Below, piece after piece: positions 38,804 through 51,837 of a DNA stretch of 64,000 nt. The stretch comes from Enterobacterales bacterium (GTDB lineage Bacteria > Pseudomonadota > Gammaproteobacteria > Enterobacterales > Enterobacteriaceae), in contig JAATFX010000032.1 in assembly GCA_015654925.1 (NCBI GenBank), positions 1-64,000 of the forward strand. The letters are read 5' to 3'. The notes under the pieces are model-generated. The model ran no database searches. It saw nothing but the letters and a program-made list of their open reading frames with translations, and was not told where the DNA came from. The translations under genes were made by a program, and so were the position numbers. The number at the start of each line of letters is the position of its first letter. The first letter of the stretch is position 1.

Positions 38804-40048
38804 ATGAAGGGTAAACGCATTGGACGCTTGTGGCTGGTGATACCGGCTTTGCTGGTGATCGTTATCGGCGCATTTTTCCTCTGGCGACATTTTCACGGGC
38901 AGAACGCCGCGGACCCCGCGGCGACGGCCCAACATCGCGCCGAAGGGTCCAATGCCTCCCGGCGCGGCGGTCGCCGCCCGGAAACGCTGTCGCCGGTGCA
39001 GGCCGCCACCGCCCAGGCCAAATCCGTACCCCGTTATCTCACCGGCCTGGGCACCGTCACCCCGGCCGGGACGGTTACCGTGCGCAGCCGCGTCGACGGC
39101 CAGCTGATGGCGCTGCACTTCGCCGAAGGCCAGTGGGTCAAGGCGGGAGATCTGCTGGCGGAAATCGACCCGCGCCCGTTCGCCGTGGCGCTGCAGCAGG
39201 CCCAGGGGCAATTGGCAAAAGATCAGGCTACGCTGGCCAATGCCCGGCAGGATATGGCGCGCTACCAGCAATTGGTAAAAACCAACCTGGTTTCGCGCCA
39301 GCAGCTGGACACGCAGCAGTCTTTGGTGCGGGAAGCCGAAGGCACCCTGGCCGTCGATCGCAGCGCCGTCGCCAGCGCCGAACTGCAATTGACCTATAGC
39401 CGGATCACCGCGCCGATGGATGGCAAGGTCGGCCTGCGCCTGGTGGATGCGGGCAACTATATCAGCAGCGGCGACGCCACGGGCCTGGTGGTGTTGACCC
39501 AAACCCGGCCGATCGACGTGCTGTTCACCCTGCCGGAAAGCGATATTCCCAGCGTGATCGACGCGCAAAAAAGCGGCGCAATGCCGCTCATCGAGGTATG
39601 GGATCGCACCAACAAACAAAAACTGACCGAAGGCAAACTGCTCAGCCTGGATAACCAGATTGACGCCGCCACCGGGACGGTGAAGCTCAAGGGGCGCTTT
39701 GATAATGCCGACGACAGCCTGTTCCCCAATCAGTTTGTGAATATCCGCATGAAAGTCGCTACCCTGCAAAATGCGGTGGTCATCCCGTCGGCCGCCGTGC
39801 AGATGAGCAATAACGGCCACTTCGTCTGGGTGTTGAACGATGATAATCAGGTGAGCCAGCATCGCATTACCACCGGCATGGAGGATAACCAGCTGGTGGT
39901 GGTGACCGCCGGCCTGCAGGCGGGGCAACGGGTCGTGACCGACGGTCTCGATCGCCTGACCGAAGGCGTCAAGGTGGAGGTGATCGCCCCGGCCGCCACC
40001 CAGCCCGCCGTCAGCGCCACTCCCCCGCGCCACGGGGAAAAATCCTGA
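38804..40048 (+). CDS. mdtA: MdtA, membrane-fusion subunit of MdtABC efflux pump
   Basis: Periplasmic adaptor linking the MdtBC pump to TolC. 414 aa (E. coli 415). N-terminal membrane anchor ([19 protein letters not shown]), lipoyl and alpha-hairpin domains ([40 protein letters not shown]), then beta-barrel. Its stop and the mdtB start overlap by one base. First gene of mdtABCD-baeSR. Confidence 0.96.
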   Translation: MKGKRIGRLWLVIPALLVIVIGAFFLWRHFHGQNAADPAATAQHRAEGSNASRRGGRRPETLSPVQAATAQAKSVPRYLTGLGTVTPAGTVTVRSRVDGQLMALHFAEGQWVKAGDLLAEIDPRPFAVALQQAQGQLAKDQATLANARQDMARYQQLVKTNLVSRQQLDTQQSLVREAEGTLAVDRSAVASAELQLTYSRITAPMDGKVGLRLVDAGNYISSGDATGLVVLTQTRPIDVLFTLPESDIPSVIDAQKSGAMPLIEVWDRTNKQKLTEGKLLSLDNQIDAATGTVKLKGRFDNADDSLFPNQFVNIRMKVATLQNAVVIPSAAVQMSNNGHFVWVLNDDNQVSQHRITTGMEDNQLVVVTAGLQAGQRVVTDGLDRLTEGVKVEVIAPAATQPAVSATPPRHGEKS

Positions 40049-43000
40049 TGGAGGTGTTGCCACCCAGCCATAACGGCGGCCCTTCCCGCCTGTTTATCCT
40101 GCGCCCGGTCGCCACCACGCTGCTGATGATCGCCATTCTGCTGGCCGGCATCATCGGCTATCGGGCGCTGCCGGTTTCCGCGCTGCCGGAGGTGGATTAT
40201 CCCACCATCCAGGTGGTGACGCTTTATCCGGGCGCCAGCCCGGACGTCGTAACCTCGGCCATCACCGCGCCGCTGGAGCGGCAGTTTGGCCAAATGTCGG
40301 GGTTAAAACAGATGTCGTCGCAAAGCTCCGGCGGCGCCTCGGTCATCACACTGCAATTTCAGCTCACGCTGGCGCTGGATGTGGCCGAGCAGGAAGTACA
40401 GGCTGCCATTAATAACGCCACGAACCTATTACCCACCGACCTGCCCAATCCGCCGGTATATAGCAAGGTCAATCCGGCCGATCCGCCCATCATGACCCTG
40501 GCGGTCACGTCCACGTCGATGTCGATGATCCAGGTGGAAGACATGGTCGAAACCCGGGTTGCGCAAAAAATCTCCCAGGTCAGCGGAGTGGGGCTGGTAT
40601 CCATTTCCGGCGGCCAGCGTCCGGCGGTGCGGGTGAAAATGAACGCCACCGCCCTGGCGGCCTATGGCCTGGATAGCGAAACCGTGCGCACCGCCATCGC
40701 GGCGGCCAACGTCAATTCCGCCAAAGGTAGCCTGGATGGGCCGGAGCGCTCCATTACCCTGTCGGCCAACGATCAGATGAAATCAGCCGACGACTACCGC
40801 CGGCTGATTATCAGTTGGCAAAACGGCGCGCCGGTACGCCTGGGGGATGTGGCCACCATCGAACAGGGCGCGGAAAACAATCGCCTGGGGGCCTGGGCCA
40901 ACCGGCAGCCGGCGATCGTGATGAATATCCAGCGCCAGCCCGGCGCCAATGTCATTACCACCGCCGATAGCATTCGCGCCCTGCTGCCGTCGTTAACCGC
41001 CAGCCTGCCTAAATCGGTCTCCGTTTCACTGCTGGCCGATCGCACCACCAATATCCGCGCGTCGGTCAGCGATGTGCAGTTCGAACTGCTGTTATCCATT
41101 GCGCTGGTGGTGATGGTGATGTATCTGTTTTTGCGCAACGCCGCCGCCACCCTGATCCCGGCCATCGCCGTGCCGCTGTCCCTGGTGGGCACCTTCGCGG
41201 CCATGTACATGCTTGGCTTTTCCATCAATAACCTGACGCTGATGGCGCTGACCATCGCCACCGGCTTTGTGGTGGATGACGCCATCGTGGTGATCGAAAA
41301 TATCTCCCGCTATATCGAGCAGGGGGAGAAGCCGCTGGCGGCGGCGCTCAAAGGCGCCGGCGAGATTGGCTTTACCATTATTTCACTTACCGTCTCGCTG
41401 ATCGCGGTGCTGATCCCGCTGTTGTTCATGGGGGATATCGTCGGCCGGCTGTTTCGCGAATTCGCGGTGACGCTGGCCATCGCCATCCTGATCTCAGCGG
41501 TAGTATCGCTGACCCTGACTCCGATGATGTGCGCGCGCATGCTGAGCTATGAATCGCTGCGCCGGCAAAACCGCTTTACCCGCGCCAGCGAACGGATTTT
41601 TGAACGGGTCGTGGCCGGCTATGGCCGCTGGCTGGAAAAAGTGCTGCATCATCCCTGGCTGACGCTGGCGGTGGCCTTCAGCATGCTGGTGCTGACCGTG
41701 GTGCTGTATGTGGCCATCCCCAAGGGGTTTTTCCCCACCCAGGATAACAGCGTGATCCAAGGGACTCTGCAAGCCTCGCAAAGCGTATCGTTCAGCAACA
41801 TGGCCCAGCGCCAGCAGGCGGTGCTGTCGGTGATCATGCGCGACCCGGCGGTGCAGAGCGTCTCGTCGCTGATTGGCGTGGACGGCACCAATGCCACGCT
41901 AAACAGCGGGCGGCTGCAGATCAACCTCAAACCCCTGGATCAGCGCGGCGACCGCATCGGGGTGGTTATCGAGCGCCTGCAGCAGGCAACGGACGGGTTG
42001 AGCGGCGTGCGGCTTTATTTGCAGCCGGTGCAGGATTTGACCATTGATACCCAGCTCAGCCATACCCAATATCAATTTACTCTCCAGAGCCTGTCGCTGG
42101 AGGATCTGAGCAAATGGGTGCCGCCACTGCTCTCCCGTTTGCAAAGCCTGCCGCAGTTGCAGGACGTGAGCGGTGATTTGCAGGACCGCGGGCTGGAAGC
42201 CTATATCAAAGTGAACCGGGACAGCGCTAGCCGCCTGGGCATCAGCATGGCGGATGTGGATAACGCGCTGTACAACGCCTTTGGCCAGCGGTTGATCTCC
42301 ACCATTTACACCCAGGCCAATCAATACCGGGTGGTATTGGAACAAGACAACGATGCGACGCCCGGCCTCGCTGCCCTGGCGAATATCCGCATCAAGGGCA
42401 GCAACGATAATATGGTGCCGCTCAGCGCCATCAGCAGCGTGGAGCAACGGCTGGGGTCGCTGTCGATCAATCACCAGGAACAGTTCCCGTCCGTCACCGT
42501 CTCGTTTAATCTGGCCCCCGGCTACTCCCTGGGCGAAGCGGTCGCCGCCATCACCCAGGCCGAACAGGCGCTGGAACTGCCCGGCTCCATCACCACCCGT
42601 TTCCAGGGCAGCACGCTGGCCTTTCAATCGGCGCTGGACAGCACCGTCTGGCTGATCGTCGCGGCCATCGTGGCGGTCTATATCGTGCTGGGGGTGCTGT
42701 ATGAAAGCTTTATCCATCCGGTCACCATCCTTTCCACGCTGCCCACCGCCGGGGTCGGCGCCCTGCTGGCGCTGATGATCTCCGGCCACGAGCTGGACGT
42801 GATCGCCATCATCGGCATTATCCTGCTGATAGGCATCGTTAAAAAGAATGCCATCATGATGATCGACTTCGCGCTGGCCGCCGAGCGGGAAAAGGGCATG
42901 ACGCCTTATGAGGCCATTTTCCAGGCGTGCCTGCTGCGCTTTCGGCCCATCCTGATGACCACCCTGGCCGCGCTGTTCGGCGCGCTGCCGCTGATGTTCA

Positions 43001-43167
43001 GTACCGGGGTGGGGGCCGAGCTGCGCCGGCCGCTGGGGATTTGCATGGTCGGTGGCCTGGTGGTCAGCCAGGTGCTGACGCTGTTTACCACCCCGGTGAT
43101 TTATCTGCTCTTCGACCGGCTCTCCCGCTACCGCCGTCCGCTCGCCGATAAGCCGGAGCCGACATGA
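40048..43167 (+). CDS. mdtB: MdtB, RND multidrug transporter subunit
   Basis: Inner-membrane proton-driven pump, 1039 aa (E. coli 1040). In E. coli the active trimer holds two MdtB and one MdtC, exporting novobiocin, deoxycholate and others. The RND pattern is visible: N-terminal segment, large periplasmic loop, membrane block with [19 protein letters not shown] (proton-relay Asp pair), repeated once. Overlaps mdtC by 4 nt. Confidence 0.97.
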   Translation: MEVLPPSHNGGPSRLFILRPVATTLLMIAILLAGIIGYRALPVSALPEVDYPTIQVVTLYPGASPDVVTSAITAPLERQFGQMSGLKQMSSQSSGGASVITLQFQLTLALDVAEQEVQAAINNATNLLPTDLPNPPVYSKVNPADPPIMTLAVTSTSMSMIQVEDMVETRVAQKISQVSGVGLVSISGGQRPAVRVKMNATALAAYGLDSETVRTAIAAANVNSAKGSLDGPERSITLSANDQMKSADDYRRLIISWQNGAPVRLGDVATIEQGAENNRLGAWANRQPAIVMNIQRQPGANVITTADSIRALLPSLTASLPKSVSVSLLADRTTNIRASVSDVQFELLLSIALVVMVMYLFLRNAAATLIPAIAVPLSLVGTFAAMYMLGFSINNLTLMALTIATGFVVDDAIVVIENISRYIEQGEKPLAAALKGAGEIGFTIISLTVSLIAVLIPLLFMGDIVGRLFREFAVTLAIAILISAVVSLTLTPMMCARMLSYESLRRQNRFTRASERIFERVVAGYGRWLEKVLHHPWLTLAVAFSMLVLTVVLYVAIPKGFFPTQDNSVIQGTLQASQSVSFSNMAQRQQAVLSVIMRDPAVQSVSSLIGVDGTNATLNSGRLQINLKPLDQRGDRIGVVIERLQQATDGLSGVRLYLQPVQDLTIDTQLSHTQYQFTLQSLSLEDLSKWVPPLLSRLQSLPQLQDVSGDLQDRGLEAYIKVNRDSASRLGISMADVDNALYNAFGQRLISTIYTQANQYRVVLEQDNDATPGLAALANIRIKGSNDNMVPLSAISSVEQRLGSLSINHQEQFPSVTVSFNLAPGYSLGEAVAAITQAEQALELPGSITTRFQGSTLAFQSALDSTVWLIVAAIVAVYIVLGVLYESFIHPVTILSTLPTAGVGALLALMISGHELDVIAIIGIILLIGIVKKNAIMMIDFALAAEREKGMTPYEAIFQACLLRFRPILMTTLAALFGALPLMFSTGVGAELRRPLGICMVGGLVVSQVLTLFTTPVIYLLFDRLSRYRRPLADKPEPT

Positions 43168-46100
43168 AATTCTTCGCCCTGTTTATCTACCGCCCGGTGG
43201 CCACGCTGCTGCTGACCCTGGCGATTGCGCTATGCGGGGTCATTGGTTTTCGCCTGTTGCCGGTGGCACCGCTGCCGCAGGTGGATTTCCCGGTGCTGAT
43301 GGTGACCGCGTCCCTGCCCGGTGCGTCCCCCGAAACCATGGCATCGTCGGTAGCGACCCCGCTGGAGCGGGCGCTGGGCCATGTCGCCGGGGTCAACGAG
43401 ATGACGTCCAGCAGCAGCCTGGGCAGCACGCGGATTATTCTGCAATTTGACTTTGACCGCGACATCAACGGCGCGGCGCGCGACGTGCAGGCCGCGCTGA
43501 ACGCCGCGCAAAGCCTGCTGCCCAGCGGCATGCCCAACCGGCCGCAGTACCGCAAGGTCAATCCCTCCGATGCGCCGATCATGATCCTGACCATGACCTC
43601 GGATACCTATAGCCAGGGCCAGCTCTACGATATCGCCTCCACCCAGCTGGCGCAGACGATTTCACAAATGGACGGCGTCGGCAACGTTACGGTGGGCGGC
43701 GGGTCGCTGCCCGCCGTGCGGGTGGAACTCAATCCCCAGGCGCTGTTCAACCAGGGCGTTTCGCTGGACGAAGTGCGCGAGGCCATCGGCCAGGCCAATG
43801 TGCGCCGCCCCCAGGGGGCGCTGGAAGACCCGCTGTCGCGCTGGCAAATTCGCACCAATGACGCGCTGCACAGCGCCGCGGAGTACCAGCCGCTGATCGT
43901 GCATTACCAAAACGGCGGCGCGGTGCGCCTGGGGGATGTCGCCACGGTGCGCGATTCGGTGCAGGATGTGCGCAACGCCGGCATGTCCGGCACCAAGCCG
44001 GCGATCCTGATCGTGATTTTCCGCTCGCCGGACGCCAATATCATCTCCACGGTGCAAAGCGTCCGCGCGGCCATCCCGTCCCTGCGCGCCAGCATCCCCG
44101 CGGGGATCGAGATGAACGTCGCCCAGGATCGTTCGCCGACCATTCGCGCCTCGCTGGACGAAGTGGAACAATCGCTGGTGATTGCGGTGGCGCTGGTGAT
44201 CCTGGTGGTGCTGCTGTTTTTACGCTCCTGGCGCGCTACCCTGATCCCCGCGCTGGCGGTGCCGGTATCATTAATCGGCACCTTCGCCGCCATGTACCTG
44301 TGCGGTTTCAGCCTGAATAATATTTCCCTGATGGCGCTGACCATTGCCACCGGTTTCGTGGTGGATGACGCCATCGTGGTGGTGGAAAATATCGCCCGCC
44401 ATGTGGAAACCGGCATGCAGCCCCTGGCGGCGGCCCTGCTGGGGGTGAGGGAAGTGGGCTTTACCGTGTTGTCCATGAGCCTGTCCCTGGTGGCGGTATT
44501 TATTCCGCTGCTGTTGATGAGCGGCCTGCCCGGCCGGCTGTTCCGGGAGTTCGCCGTGACGTTGTCGGTGGCCATCATGATCTCGCTGGTGATTTCGCTG
44601 ACGCTCACGCCCATGCTTTGCGCCCGGCTATTGCAGGGGCCGGCGGCGCGCCCGCCCCGCCGTCCCGATCGTTTTAACACTTTTATGACCAGGGTACAGC
44701 AGGGTTATGCCCGTTCGTTGCTTTGGGTATTGCAGCATGCCCGCTGGGTGCTGGTGCTGTTTCTGGCTACGCTGGCCCTGAACGTATGGTTATATATCGC
44801 CATCCCCAAGACGCTGATGCCGGAACAGGATACCGGCCGGTTGCTGGGCTTTATCCAGGCCGACCAGAGCATTTCTTTCCAGGCGATGCGCGGCAAGCTG
44901 CAGGATTTTATGCGGATCGTGGGCGAGGACCCGGCGGTGGATAATGTCACCGGTTATACCGGCGGATCGCGCACCAATTCCGGGTCGATGTATATCTCCC
45001 TGAAACCGCTGTCCGAGCGCAAGGCCAGCGCGCAGGATATTATCGTACGCCTGCGCGCCAAGCTGGCGCAGGAACCCGGCGCCGATCTGTTTTTAATGGC
45101 GGTGCAGGATATCCGGGTCGGCGGACGGCAGTCCAATGCCAGTTATCAATATAGCCTGCTGGCGGACGATTTAACCGCTTTGCGCACCTGGGAACCCAAA
45201 ATCCGCCTGGCGCTGGCGGCGCTGCCCGAACTGGCCGATGTCAACTCCGATCAGCAGGATAAAGGCTCGGAACTGGGCCTGCTGTATAATCGCGATGTGC
45301 TGGCCCGGCTGGGCCTGTCGGTGTCCGACGTCAATAACCTGTTGAATAACGCTTTCGGCCAACGGCAGATCTCCACGATTTACCAACCGCTCAATCAATA
45401 CAAAGTGGTGATGGAAGTGGCGCCGGCCTACACCCAGGACCCGAGCGCACTGGACCAGATGTTCTTGATTAACAGCAGCGGTCAACCGATCCCCCTGTCG
45501 TCGTTCGCCAGTTGGCAACCGGCCAACGCCCCGCTGTCGGTCAATCACGAAGGGCTGTCCGCGTCGTCGACCATTTCCTTTAACCTGCCGGAGGGCGTGG
45601 CCCTGTCCACCGCCTCGCAGGCTATTGAACGGGCCATGACCAGCCTGGGCGTCCCCTCCGACGTGCGCGGCAGCTTTGCCGGCACCGCCAAGGTGTTCCA
45701 GCAAACCCAGCAGTCCCAATTGCTGTTAATGGTGGCGGCCATCGCGACGGTCTATATCGTGCTGGGCATTTTATATGAGAGCTATATCCACCCGCTGACC
45801 ATTTTATCCACCCTGCCCTCGGCGGGCATCGGCGCGCTGCTGGCGCTGGAGTTGTTCCGCGCCCCGTTCAGCCTGATTGCCATGATCGGCATTTTGCTGC
45901 TGATCGGTATCGTAAAAAAGAATGCGATCATGATGGTGGATTTTGCCCTTACCGCCCAGCGGCAAAGCGGCATCAGCGCCTTTGACGCCATTTTCCAGGC
46001 GTGCCAGCTGCGTTTCCGGCCGATTATCATGACGACCCTGGCCGCGCTGTTCGGCGCGCTGCCGCTGGTATTAAGCAGCGGCGACGGCGCCGAAATGCGC

Positions 46101-46250
46101 CAGCCCTTGGGCATCACCATCGTCGGCGGCCTGGTAGTCAGCCAATTGATGACGCTCTACACTACGCCGGTGATTTATCTGTTTTTCGATAAATTGCGTG
46201 TTAAACCCCGTGCGGGCCACGGATCGGCTTTCGCCCGTTCACAAGAGTAA
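43164..46250 (+). CDS. mdtC: MdtC, RND multidrug transporter subunit
   Basis: Partner of MdtB, 1028 aa (E. coli 1025). The proton-relay segment [19 protein letters not shown] and the C-terminal repeat [19 protein letters not shown] are intact. Close in sequence to MdtB, consistent with an old duplication. mdtD starts 6 bp after its stop. Confidence 0.97.
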   Translation: MKFFALFIYRPVATLLLTLAIALCGVIGFRLLPVAPLPQVDFPVLMVTASLPGASPETMASSVATPLERALGHVAGVNEMTSSSSLGSTRIILQFDFDRDINGAARDVQAALNAAQSLLPSGMPNRPQYRKVNPSDAPIMILTMTSDTYSQGQLYDIASTQLAQTISQMDGVGNVTVGGGSLPAVRVELNPQALFNQGVSLDEVREAIGQANVRRPQGALEDPLSRWQIRTNDALHSAAEYQPLIVHYQNGGAVRLGDVATVRDSVQDVRNAGMSGTKPAILIVIFRSPDANIISTVQSVRAAIPSLRASIPAGIEMNVAQDRSPTIRASLDEVEQSLVIAVALVILVVLLFLRSWRATLIPALAVPVSLIGTFAAMYLCGFSLNNISLMALTIATGFVVDDAIVVVENIARHVETGMQPLAAALLGVREVGFTVLSMSLSLVAVFIPLLLMSGLPGRLFREFAVTLSVAIMISLVISLTLTPMLCARLLQGPAARPPRRPDRFNTFMTRVQQGYARSLLWVLQHARWVLVLFLATLALNVWLYIAIPKTLMPEQDTGRLLGFIQADQSISFQAMRGKLQDFMRIVGEDPAVDNVTGYTGGSRTNSGSMYISLKPLSERKASAQDIIVRLRAKLAQEPGADLFLMAVQDIRVGGRQSNASYQYSLLADDLTALRTWEPKIRLALAALPELADVNSDQQDKGSELGLLYNRDVLARLGLSVSDVNNLLNNAFGQRQISTIYQPLNQYKVVMEVAPAYTQDPSALDQMFLINSSGQPIPLSSFASWQPANAPLSVNHEGLSASSTISFNLPEGVALSTASQAIERAMTSLGVPSDVRGSFAGTAKVFQQTQQSQLLLMVAAIATVYIVLGILYESYIHPLTILSTLPSAGIGALLALELFRAPFSLIAMIGILLLIGIVKKNAIMMVDFALTAQRQSGISAFDAIFQACQLRFRPIIMTTLAALFGALPLVLSSGDGAEMRQPLGITIVGGLVVSQLMTLYTTPVIYLFFDKLRVKPRAGHGSAFARSQE

Positions 46251-46255
46251 GCACC

Positions 46256-47713
46256 ATGCGCTGGCACCCTTATCATCATGATGATTCCGCGTCCACCTCG
46301 CCCCCGCCGTCCGCCTCGGTGCATTGGCAACTGTGGACGGTGGCCTTTGGCTTTTTCATGCAAACGCTGGACACCACCATCGTCAATACCGCCCTGCCCT
46401 CCATGGCCCAAAGCCTGGGTACCAGCCCGCTGCATATGCATTCGGTGATCGTTTCTTATGTACTGACCGTGGCGGTGATGCTGCCGGCCAGCGGCTGGCT
46501 GGCGGATCGCTTCGGGGTCAAGAAAGTGTTTTTCACCGCCATTGTCTTGTTTACCCTCGGATCGCTGCTGTGCGCGCGGGCCGAAACGCTGCATGAACTG
46601 GTATTATCGCGGGTGGTCCAGGGCATCGGCGGCGCGATGATGGTGCCGGTGGGCCGCCTGACGGTGATGAAAATCGTTCCCCGCTCGCAATATATGGCGG
46701 CGATGGCGTTTGTGACCATGCCCGGCCAGATAGGCCCCCTGGTCGGCCCGGCGCTGGGCGGTTTTTTGGTGGAGTACGCCAGCTGGCATTGGATTTTCCT
46801 GATTAATTTGCCGGTGGGCGCGGTCGGGGCCCTGATTACCTGGCTGTTGATGCCGAACTACACCATGCAGACCCGGCGGTTTGATATTAGCGGGTTTTTC
46901 CTGCTGGCGGTGGGCATGGCCACCCTGACGCTGGCGCTGGACGGGCATAAAGGCCTGAACCTGGCGCCGGTTTATGTGGCGTTACTGATCCTGGCCGGAC
47001 TGCTGGCGCTGTTGGGCTATTGGCTGCATGCGCGGGGCAGCGACAGCGCGCTGTTCAACCTGCGGCTGTTTGATACGCCCACCTTCTCCATCGGTTTGGT
47101 GGGCAGCCTGCTGGGGCGGATCGGCAGCGGCATGCTGCCGTTTATGACGCCGCTGTTTCTACAATTGGGCCTGGGCTACACGCCGTTCCACGCCGGGCTG
47201 ATGATGATCCCGATGGTGATCGGCAGCATGGGCACCAAACGCATCATCGTACAGTTGGTCAATCGCGCCGGTTACCGCAACGTCCTGACCTGGGCGACGC
47301 TGGGGCTGGCGCTGATAAGCCTGGTGTTTCCCCTGGTGGCGCTGGCGGGCTGGACGTACGCCATCCCCGTGGTGCTGTTTTTCCAGGGCGTGGTCAACGC
47401 CATGCGCTTTACCTCCATGAATACCCTGACCCTCAAGGACTTGCCCGACGATCTGGCCAGCGGCGGCAACAGCCTGCTGTCGATGGTCATGCAGTTGTCG
47501 ATGAGCCTGGGGGTGACCACCGTGGGCATCCTGCTCGGCCTGTTTGCCACCGCCTCGGGCCCGCTGGCGTCGGGGACCTTGCACGGCGTATTTATCCCGA
47601 CCTATTTATGCATGGCGGTGGTGATTGCCCTGCCTGCGCTGGTATTTATGCGGGTGCCGCCGGATACCACGCAAAATGGGTTATTAACGCAACGCGACCC
47701 GGACGGGCACTAA
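46256..47713 (+). CDS. mdtD: MdtD, MFS transporter of the DHA2 family
   Basis: 485-aa, about 14-segment major facilitator (E. coli MdtD 471). Motif [12 protein letters not shown] and motif C region [14 protein letters not shown] are present. The E. coli protein (also called IceT) exports citrate-iron; it is not needed for MdtABC drug efflux. Three bases separate it from baeS. Confidence 0.95.
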   Translation: MRWHPYHHDDSASTSPPPSASVHWQLWTVAFGFFMQTLDTTIVNTALPSMAQSLGTSPLHMHSVIVSYVLTVAVMLPASGWLADRFGVKKVFFTAIVLFTLGSLLCARAETLHELVLSRVVQGIGGAMMVPVGRLTVMKIVPRSQYMAAMAFVTMPGQIGPLVGPALGGFLVEYASWHWIFLINLPVGAVGALITWLLMPNYTMQTRRFDISGFFLLAVGMATLTLALDGHKGLNLAPVYVALLILAGLLALLGYWLHARGSDSALFNLRLFDTPTFSIGLVGSLLGRIGSGMLPFMTPLFLQLGLGYTPFHAGLMMIPMVIGSMGTKRIIVQLVNRAGYRNVLTWATLGLALISLVFPLVALAGWTYAIPVVLFFQGVVNAMRFTSMNTLTLKDLPDDLASGGNSLLSMVMQLSMSLGVTTVGILLGLFATASGPLASGTLHGVFIPTYLCMAVVIALPALVFMRVPPDTTQNGLLTQRDPDGH

Positions 47714-47716
47714 GCC

Positions 47717-49108
47717 ATGATGAAATTCGGCATTACCGCTAAACTTTTTCTCGCCATTTTCGCCACCTGCATGCTGGTGGTGATAACCATGCACTGGGGC
47801 GTGCGGATCAGTTTCGAACGCGGGTTCATCGATTACATCAAGCGCAGCAATAATCAGCGCATCGAGCTGCTAAGCAACGCGCTGGCCGAACAATACCAGC
47901 TCCACGGGGACTGGCATTTCCTGCGCAACAACGATCGGTTTGTCTATCAGCTGCTGCGCTCATTTGAACAAAACCCGGATGAAGGGCGCAAGAATCTGCC
48001 GCCCCACGGCTTTCGCACTCAAATCTGGGTGGTGGACGCCATGCGGCAACGGCTGGTGGGTCCGAGCGGACCGCTGCCCAATGAAGGTCCGCGCCGGGCC
48101 ATCAAGGTTAACGGCGACGTGGTCGGCTGGGTGGTCTCGACTCCGGTGGAACGCCTGACCCGTGACGCGGATATCAGCTTCGACGCGCAGCAGCGCCGCA
48201 CCAGTTGGCTGATCGTCGCGCTGGCGGGGCTGCTGGCGGCGGCGGTGACCTGGCTTACCGCCCGCGGCCTGCTGGCGCCGGTTAAACGACTGGTCAACGG
48301 CACCCATCAATTGGCCACCGGCAATTTTTCCACCCGGGTGATGACCGGCACCCAGGACGAACTGGGCCGGCTGGCGAAAGATTTTAACCAGCTCGCCATG
48401 TCACTGGAAAAAAACGACGCCATGCGCCGGGAGTTCATGGCCGATATTTCCCACGAGTTGCGTACGCCGCTGACCATATTACGCGGCGAACTGGAAGCGT
48501 TGCAGGACGGGGTGCGGCAACCCACCGCCGGCTCCTTGTCATCGCTCCAGGCGGAGGTCGCCATACTGACCAAGCTGGTGGATGATTTACATCAGCTTTC
48601 GCTGTCCGATTCAGGCGCCCTGGCGTATCGCAAAGACCGGGTGGACGCCATTCATCTGCTGGACATCGCGGTGGCATCGTTTGGCGCGCGCTTTAGGCTT
48701 AAGGGGCTGGAGATTACCCAATCCCTGCCCGGCAAGGCGTGGGTATTCGGCGACCCGGATCGCCTGACCCAGCTGTTTTTGAACCTGCTGGAAAACAACC
48801 TGCGTTATACCGATGCCCCGGGGCGGCTTATTATTGATGGCGAAATCCAGGCCGATAGCCTGCTGCTGCGCTGGCAGGACAGCGCGCCGGGCGTGGACGA
48901 CCCGCAGCTTACGCAGATTTTTGAACGGTTTTACCGCACCGAGGGATCGCGGAATCGGGCCAGCGGCGGCTCGGGGCTGGGCCTGCCGATTTGCCAAAAT
49001 ATCGTGGAAGCCCATGGCGGACACATCCGCGCCGCGCATTCGCCTTTAGGCGGCCTGCAAATAACGGTACAATTGCCGCTGGATTCCCAGACACCCAGAA
49101 TGATATGA
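47717..49108 (+). CDS. baeS: Sensor histidine kinase BaeS
   Basis: Envelope-stress sensor, 463 aa (E. coli 467). Two membrane segments (about 9-30 and 163-182) enclose a periplasmic sensor; a HAMP domain, then the H box [17 protein letters not shown] with phosphoacceptor H246, and N, G boxes ([16 protein letters not shown]). Two ATGs in tandem (47717 and 47720). The stop overlaps the baeR start (ATGA). Confidence 0.96.
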   Translation: MMKFGITAKLFLAIFATCMLVVITMHWGVRISFERGFIDYIKRSNNQRIELLSNALAEQYQLHGDWHFLRNNDRFVYQLLRSFEQNPDEGRKNLPPHGFRTQIWVVDAMRQRLVGPSGPLPNEGPRRAIKVNGDVVGWVVSTPVERLTRDADISFDAQQRRTSWLIVALAGLLAAAVTWLTARGLLAPVKRLVNGTHQLATGNFSTRVMTGTQDELGRLAKDFNQLAMSLEKNDAMRREFMADISHELRTPLTILRGELEALQDGVRQPTAGSLSSLQAEVAILTKLVDDLHQLSLSDSGALAYRKDRVDAIHLLDIAVASFGARFRLKGLEITQSLPGKAWVFGDPDRLTQLFLNLLENNLRYTDAPGRLIIDGEIQADSLLLRWQDSAPGVDDPQLTQIFERFYRTEGSRNRASGGSGLGLPICQNIVEAHGGHIRAAHSPLGGLQITVQLPLDSQTPRMI

Positions 49109-49815
49109 GCGAATATGACGCAGCGCCGTTAACTATCCTGATCGTCGAGGATGAACCCAAACTTGGTCAGCTATTGGTGGATTACCTCCAGGCGGCGGAT
49201 TACCGCACCCATTGGCTGACCCGCGGCGACGAAGTGGCCGACTACCTGCTTAAAACCCCGGCCGCGCTGGTATTGCTGGATTTAATGCTGCCAGGGCGCG
49301 ACGGCCTGTCGGTTTGCCGGGATATACGCCGTTTTTCCGATGTCCCCATCATCATGATGACCGCCAAAACCGAGGAGATCGACCGCCTGCTCGGGCTTGA
49401 GATCGGCGCGGACGATTATATCTGCAAACCTTACAGTCCGCGGGAAGTGGTCGCCAGGGTCAAGGCCATTATGCGCCGCTGCTACCGCCCTGCGGTGTCG
49501 ATGCCGGTGCATAGCCCGTTGAAAATCGATGAAAATCGGTTCAAGGCCAGCTATCGCGATCTGCCCCTGGATTTGACCCCGGCCGAGTTCCGGCTGCTGA
49601 AAATTTTGGCCTGCGCTCCCGGCCAGGTCTTCTCGCGCGAAGCCCTGCTCAATCAACTCTATGATGATTATCGCGTCGTCACCGATCGCACTATCGACAG
49701 CCATATTAAAAACCTGCGCCGCAAACTGGAGAACCTGGCGGACGACGTAGTGTTTATCCGCGCCGTTTACGGCATGGGCTACCGCTGGGAAGCGGAACCC
49801 GGCGATTTAGCTTAA
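49105..49815 (+). CDS. baeR: Response regulator BaeR
   Basis: OmpR-family activator of the mdtABCD-baeSR operon and other envelope-stress genes. 236 aa from the ATG at 49105 that overlaps the baeS stop; an open frame upstream is inside baeS. Phosphoacceptor D59 in [11 protein letters not shown], acid pocket E15-D16, C-terminal winged helix ending [11 protein letters not shown]. Confidence 0.96.
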   Translation: MSEYDAAPLTILIVEDEPKLGQLLVDYLQAADYRTHWLTRGDEVADYLLKTPAALVLLDLMLPGRDGLSVCRDIRRFSDVPIIMMTAKTEEIDRLLGLEIGADDYICKPYSPREVVARVKAIMRRCYRPAVSMPVHSPLKIDENRFKASYRDLPLDLTPAEFRLLKILACAPGQVFSREALLNQLYDDYRVVTDRTIDSHIKNLRRKLENLADDVVFIRAVYGMGYRWEAEPGDLA

Positions 49816-49829
49816 CCGTTTTAGCCACG

Positions 49830-49857
49830 GTGACAAAATCCGGAGTTCTCCTATACT
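49830..49857 (+). promoter_or_regulatory. Likely yegP promoter
   Basis: GTGACA (49830-49835), 16 bp, then TATACT (49852-49857) preceded by C. The CTATACT form is favoured by the stationary-phase sigma factor RpoS. It lies between baeR and yegP, so yegP is probably separately expressed. Confidence 0.5.
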
Positions 49858-49899
49858 TTCGAAAGCGCGCAGGCGCGATCTGAAAGGAGGAGCCATCCC

Positions 49900-50238
49900 A
49901 TGGCAACCGTGCATTATGAGCTGGAAAAAGTGAGAAACGGACATTTTATCTTTAAACTCAAGGGAGTGAATGGTGAAATCATTCTAGCCAGCGCCACGTT
50001 TTGCAGCAAAGCGTCAGCGGAGAATGCCATCAATTTCGCCCGTTATAACGCCCCTGATGAAAATAATTACGAGTTGAAGCACAGCGGTAACGATCAGCCC
50101 TACTTTATTTTGCGAGGCAAAAACTATCAAGTCCTTGGGCAAAGCGGCCCGTATCAGTCCGAAACCGCCGCTAAACGAGGGATTAAAACCGCGATGGAAT
50201 GCGCCGCAACGCAAGAGATCATGGATTTGACGGTCTGA
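49900..50238 (+). CDS. yegP: YegP, DUF1508 (UPF0339) protein
   Basis: 112 aa (E. coli YegP 110). Two tandem DUF1508 repeats of about 48 residues: YELEKVRNGHFIFKLKGVNGEII and YELKHSGNDQPYFILRGKNYQVL. Function unknown. A strong AAAGGAGGAG precedes the ATG. The position after baeR is as in E. coli, though the sequence is well diverged. Confidence 0.88.
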   Translation: MATVHYELEKVRNGHFIFKLKGVNGEIILASATFCSKASAENAINFARYNAPDENNYELKHSGNDQPYFILRGKNYQVLGQSGPYQSETAAKRGIKTAMECAATQEIMDLTV

Positions 50239-50246
50239 TGTCTGCT

Positions 50247-50282
50247 ATTTCGCCGGCCGCGCCAAGGCCGCGCCGGCGAAAT
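50247..50282. terminator. Inverted repeat after yegP
   Basis: ATTTCGCCGGC (50247-50257) and its exact reverse complement GCCGGCGAAAT (50272-50282) form an 11-bp stem beginning 9 bases after the yegP stop. The A/T ends give it the look of a terminator, though no long T tract follows. Confidence 0.55.
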
Positions 50283-50397
50283 AACTAAACCCTGTTTTTT
50301 GTCGGTTTTTGCTGATTTTTTCCGCTTCAAGGTCTAAAATCCCGTCCTTCGCTGCCATCACCCAGGCAGACTGACCTGACATCAGACGAGATTTATC

Positions 50398-51783
50398 ATG
50401 CTTACTCCGGAACTGCTTTCCCCCGCCGGTTCGTTAAAAAACATGCGTTACGCTTTCGCCTACGGCGCCGATGCGGTATATGCCGGCCAACCGCGCTACA
50501 GCCTGCGGGTGCGCAATAATGAATTCAACCATGAAAACCTGGCCTTGGGGATTAACGAAGCCCATCAGCTCGGGAAAAAATTCTATGTGGTGGTGAATAT
50601 CGCCCCGCACAATGCCAAATTAAAAACCTTTCTGCGCGATCTCCAGCCGGTGATTGAAATGGGACCCGATGCGCTGATCATGTCCGATCCCGGGCTGATC
50701 ATGTTGGTGCGCCAGGCCTTTCCGTCCATGCCCATTCACCTGTCGGTGCAAGCCAACGCGGTCAACTGGGCCACGGTGAAATTCTGGCAGCAGGCCGGAC
50801 TGACCCGCGTCATCCTCTCCCGCGAGCTGTCCCTGGAAGAAATAACCGAAATCCGCCAGCAGGTTCCGGACATCGAGCTGGAAGTTTTTGTCCACGGCGC
50901 GCTGTGCATGGCTTACTCCGGCCGCTGCCTGCTCTCCGGCTACCTGAATAAGCGCGACCCGAACCAGGGCGCCTGCACCAACGCCTGCCGCTGGGAATAT
51001 AAAGTGCAGGCAGGCAAAGAAGACGAGATCGGTAATATCGTGCACCGGCATGAACCCGCCGCCGTGACCGCCGTTGAGCCTACCCTTGGCATCGGCGCGC
51101 CCACCAATCAGGTATTTATGCTGGAAGAAGCCCAGCGTCCCGGCGAATATATGACCGCGTTTGAAGATGAGCACGGCACCTATATTATGAATTCCAAAGA
51201 CCTGCGGGCCATTGCTCACATCGGCCGCCTGACCCAGATGGGCGTCCATTCGCTGAAAATAGAAGGACGCACCAAGTCCTTTTATTATTGCGCGCGCACC
51301 GCCCAGGTCTATCGCCAGGCCATTGACGACGCGGTGGCGGGCAAACCCTTTGATACGACGCTGCTTACCACGCTGGAAGGATTGGCGCACCGCGGTTATA
51401 CCGAAGGTTTCCTGCGCCGCCATGTCCACGAAGATCAGCAGAACTACGAAGTCGGTTATTCCGTTTCCGATACCCAGCAGTTTGTCGGTGAATTTACCGG
51501 CGAACGGCGCGACGGGTTGGCGGAAGTGGAGGTGAAAAATAAATTCTCCCTTGGGGACAGCGTCGAGCTGATGACCCCGCAAGGCAATATCAGTTTTATC
51601 CTGGAGCGGATAGTCACGAAAAAAGGCGCGGATGCGGACGTTGCGCCGGGCAACGGCCACACGGTCTACTTGCCGATTCCAGAGGCGATTGACCTGAGGT
51701 TCGCGCTGCTGATGCGCAACTTATCCGACGCCACGACCCGTAATCCGCACGGTAAAATGGTCGCGGGAGTCAGCGCGAATTAA
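50398..51783 (+). CDS. trhP: TrhP (YegQ), tRNA 5-hydroxyuridine synthesis protein, U32 family
   Basis: Acts in prephenate-dependent hydroxylation of U34 in tRNAs (ho5U, precursor of cmo5U). 461 aa (E. coli 453). Peptidase U32 signature with the cysteine cluster HGALCMAYSGRCLLSGY...GACTNACRWEY, which may bind an Fe-S cluster. The C-terminal U32 beta-barrel domain is complete. Long known as YegQ, annotated as a collagenase-like protease; that role is not supported. Confidence 0.95.
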   Translation: MLTPELLSPAGSLKNMRYAFAYGADAVYAGQPRYSLRVRNNEFNHENLALGINEAHQLGKKFYVVVNIAPHNAKLKTFLRDLQPVIEMGPDALIMSDPGLIMLVRQAFPSMPIHLSVQANAVNWATVKFWQQAGLTRVILSRELSLEEITEIRQQVPDIELEVFVHGALCMAYSGRCLLSGYLNKRDPNQGACTNACRWEYKVQAGKEDEIGNIVHRHEPAAVTAVEPTLGIGAPTNQVFMLEEAQRPGEYMTAFEDEHGTYIMNSKDLRAIAHIGRLTQMGVHSLKIEGRTKSFYYCARTAQVYRQAIDDAVAGKPFDTTLLTTLEGLAHRGYTEGFLRRHVHEDQQNYEVGYSVSDTQQFVGEFTGERRDGLAEVEVKNKFSLGDSVELMTPQGNISFILERIVTKKGADADVAPGNGHTVYLPIPEAIDLRFALLMRNLSDATTRNPHGKMVAGVSAN

Positions 51784-51837
51784 CCGCTTTGCCAAACAGC
51801 GGCCGGGCCAATAACATTTGGAAATATAAGCTGGAAA

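Noticed and set aside
38786-40063. 425-codon open frame antisense to mdtA
   Set aside because: Exactly covers mdtA and reads as a shadow; no domain pattern.
50620-51660. 346-codon open frame antisense to trhP
   Set aside because: Shadow of a highly conserved gene; no ribosome-binding site or homology.
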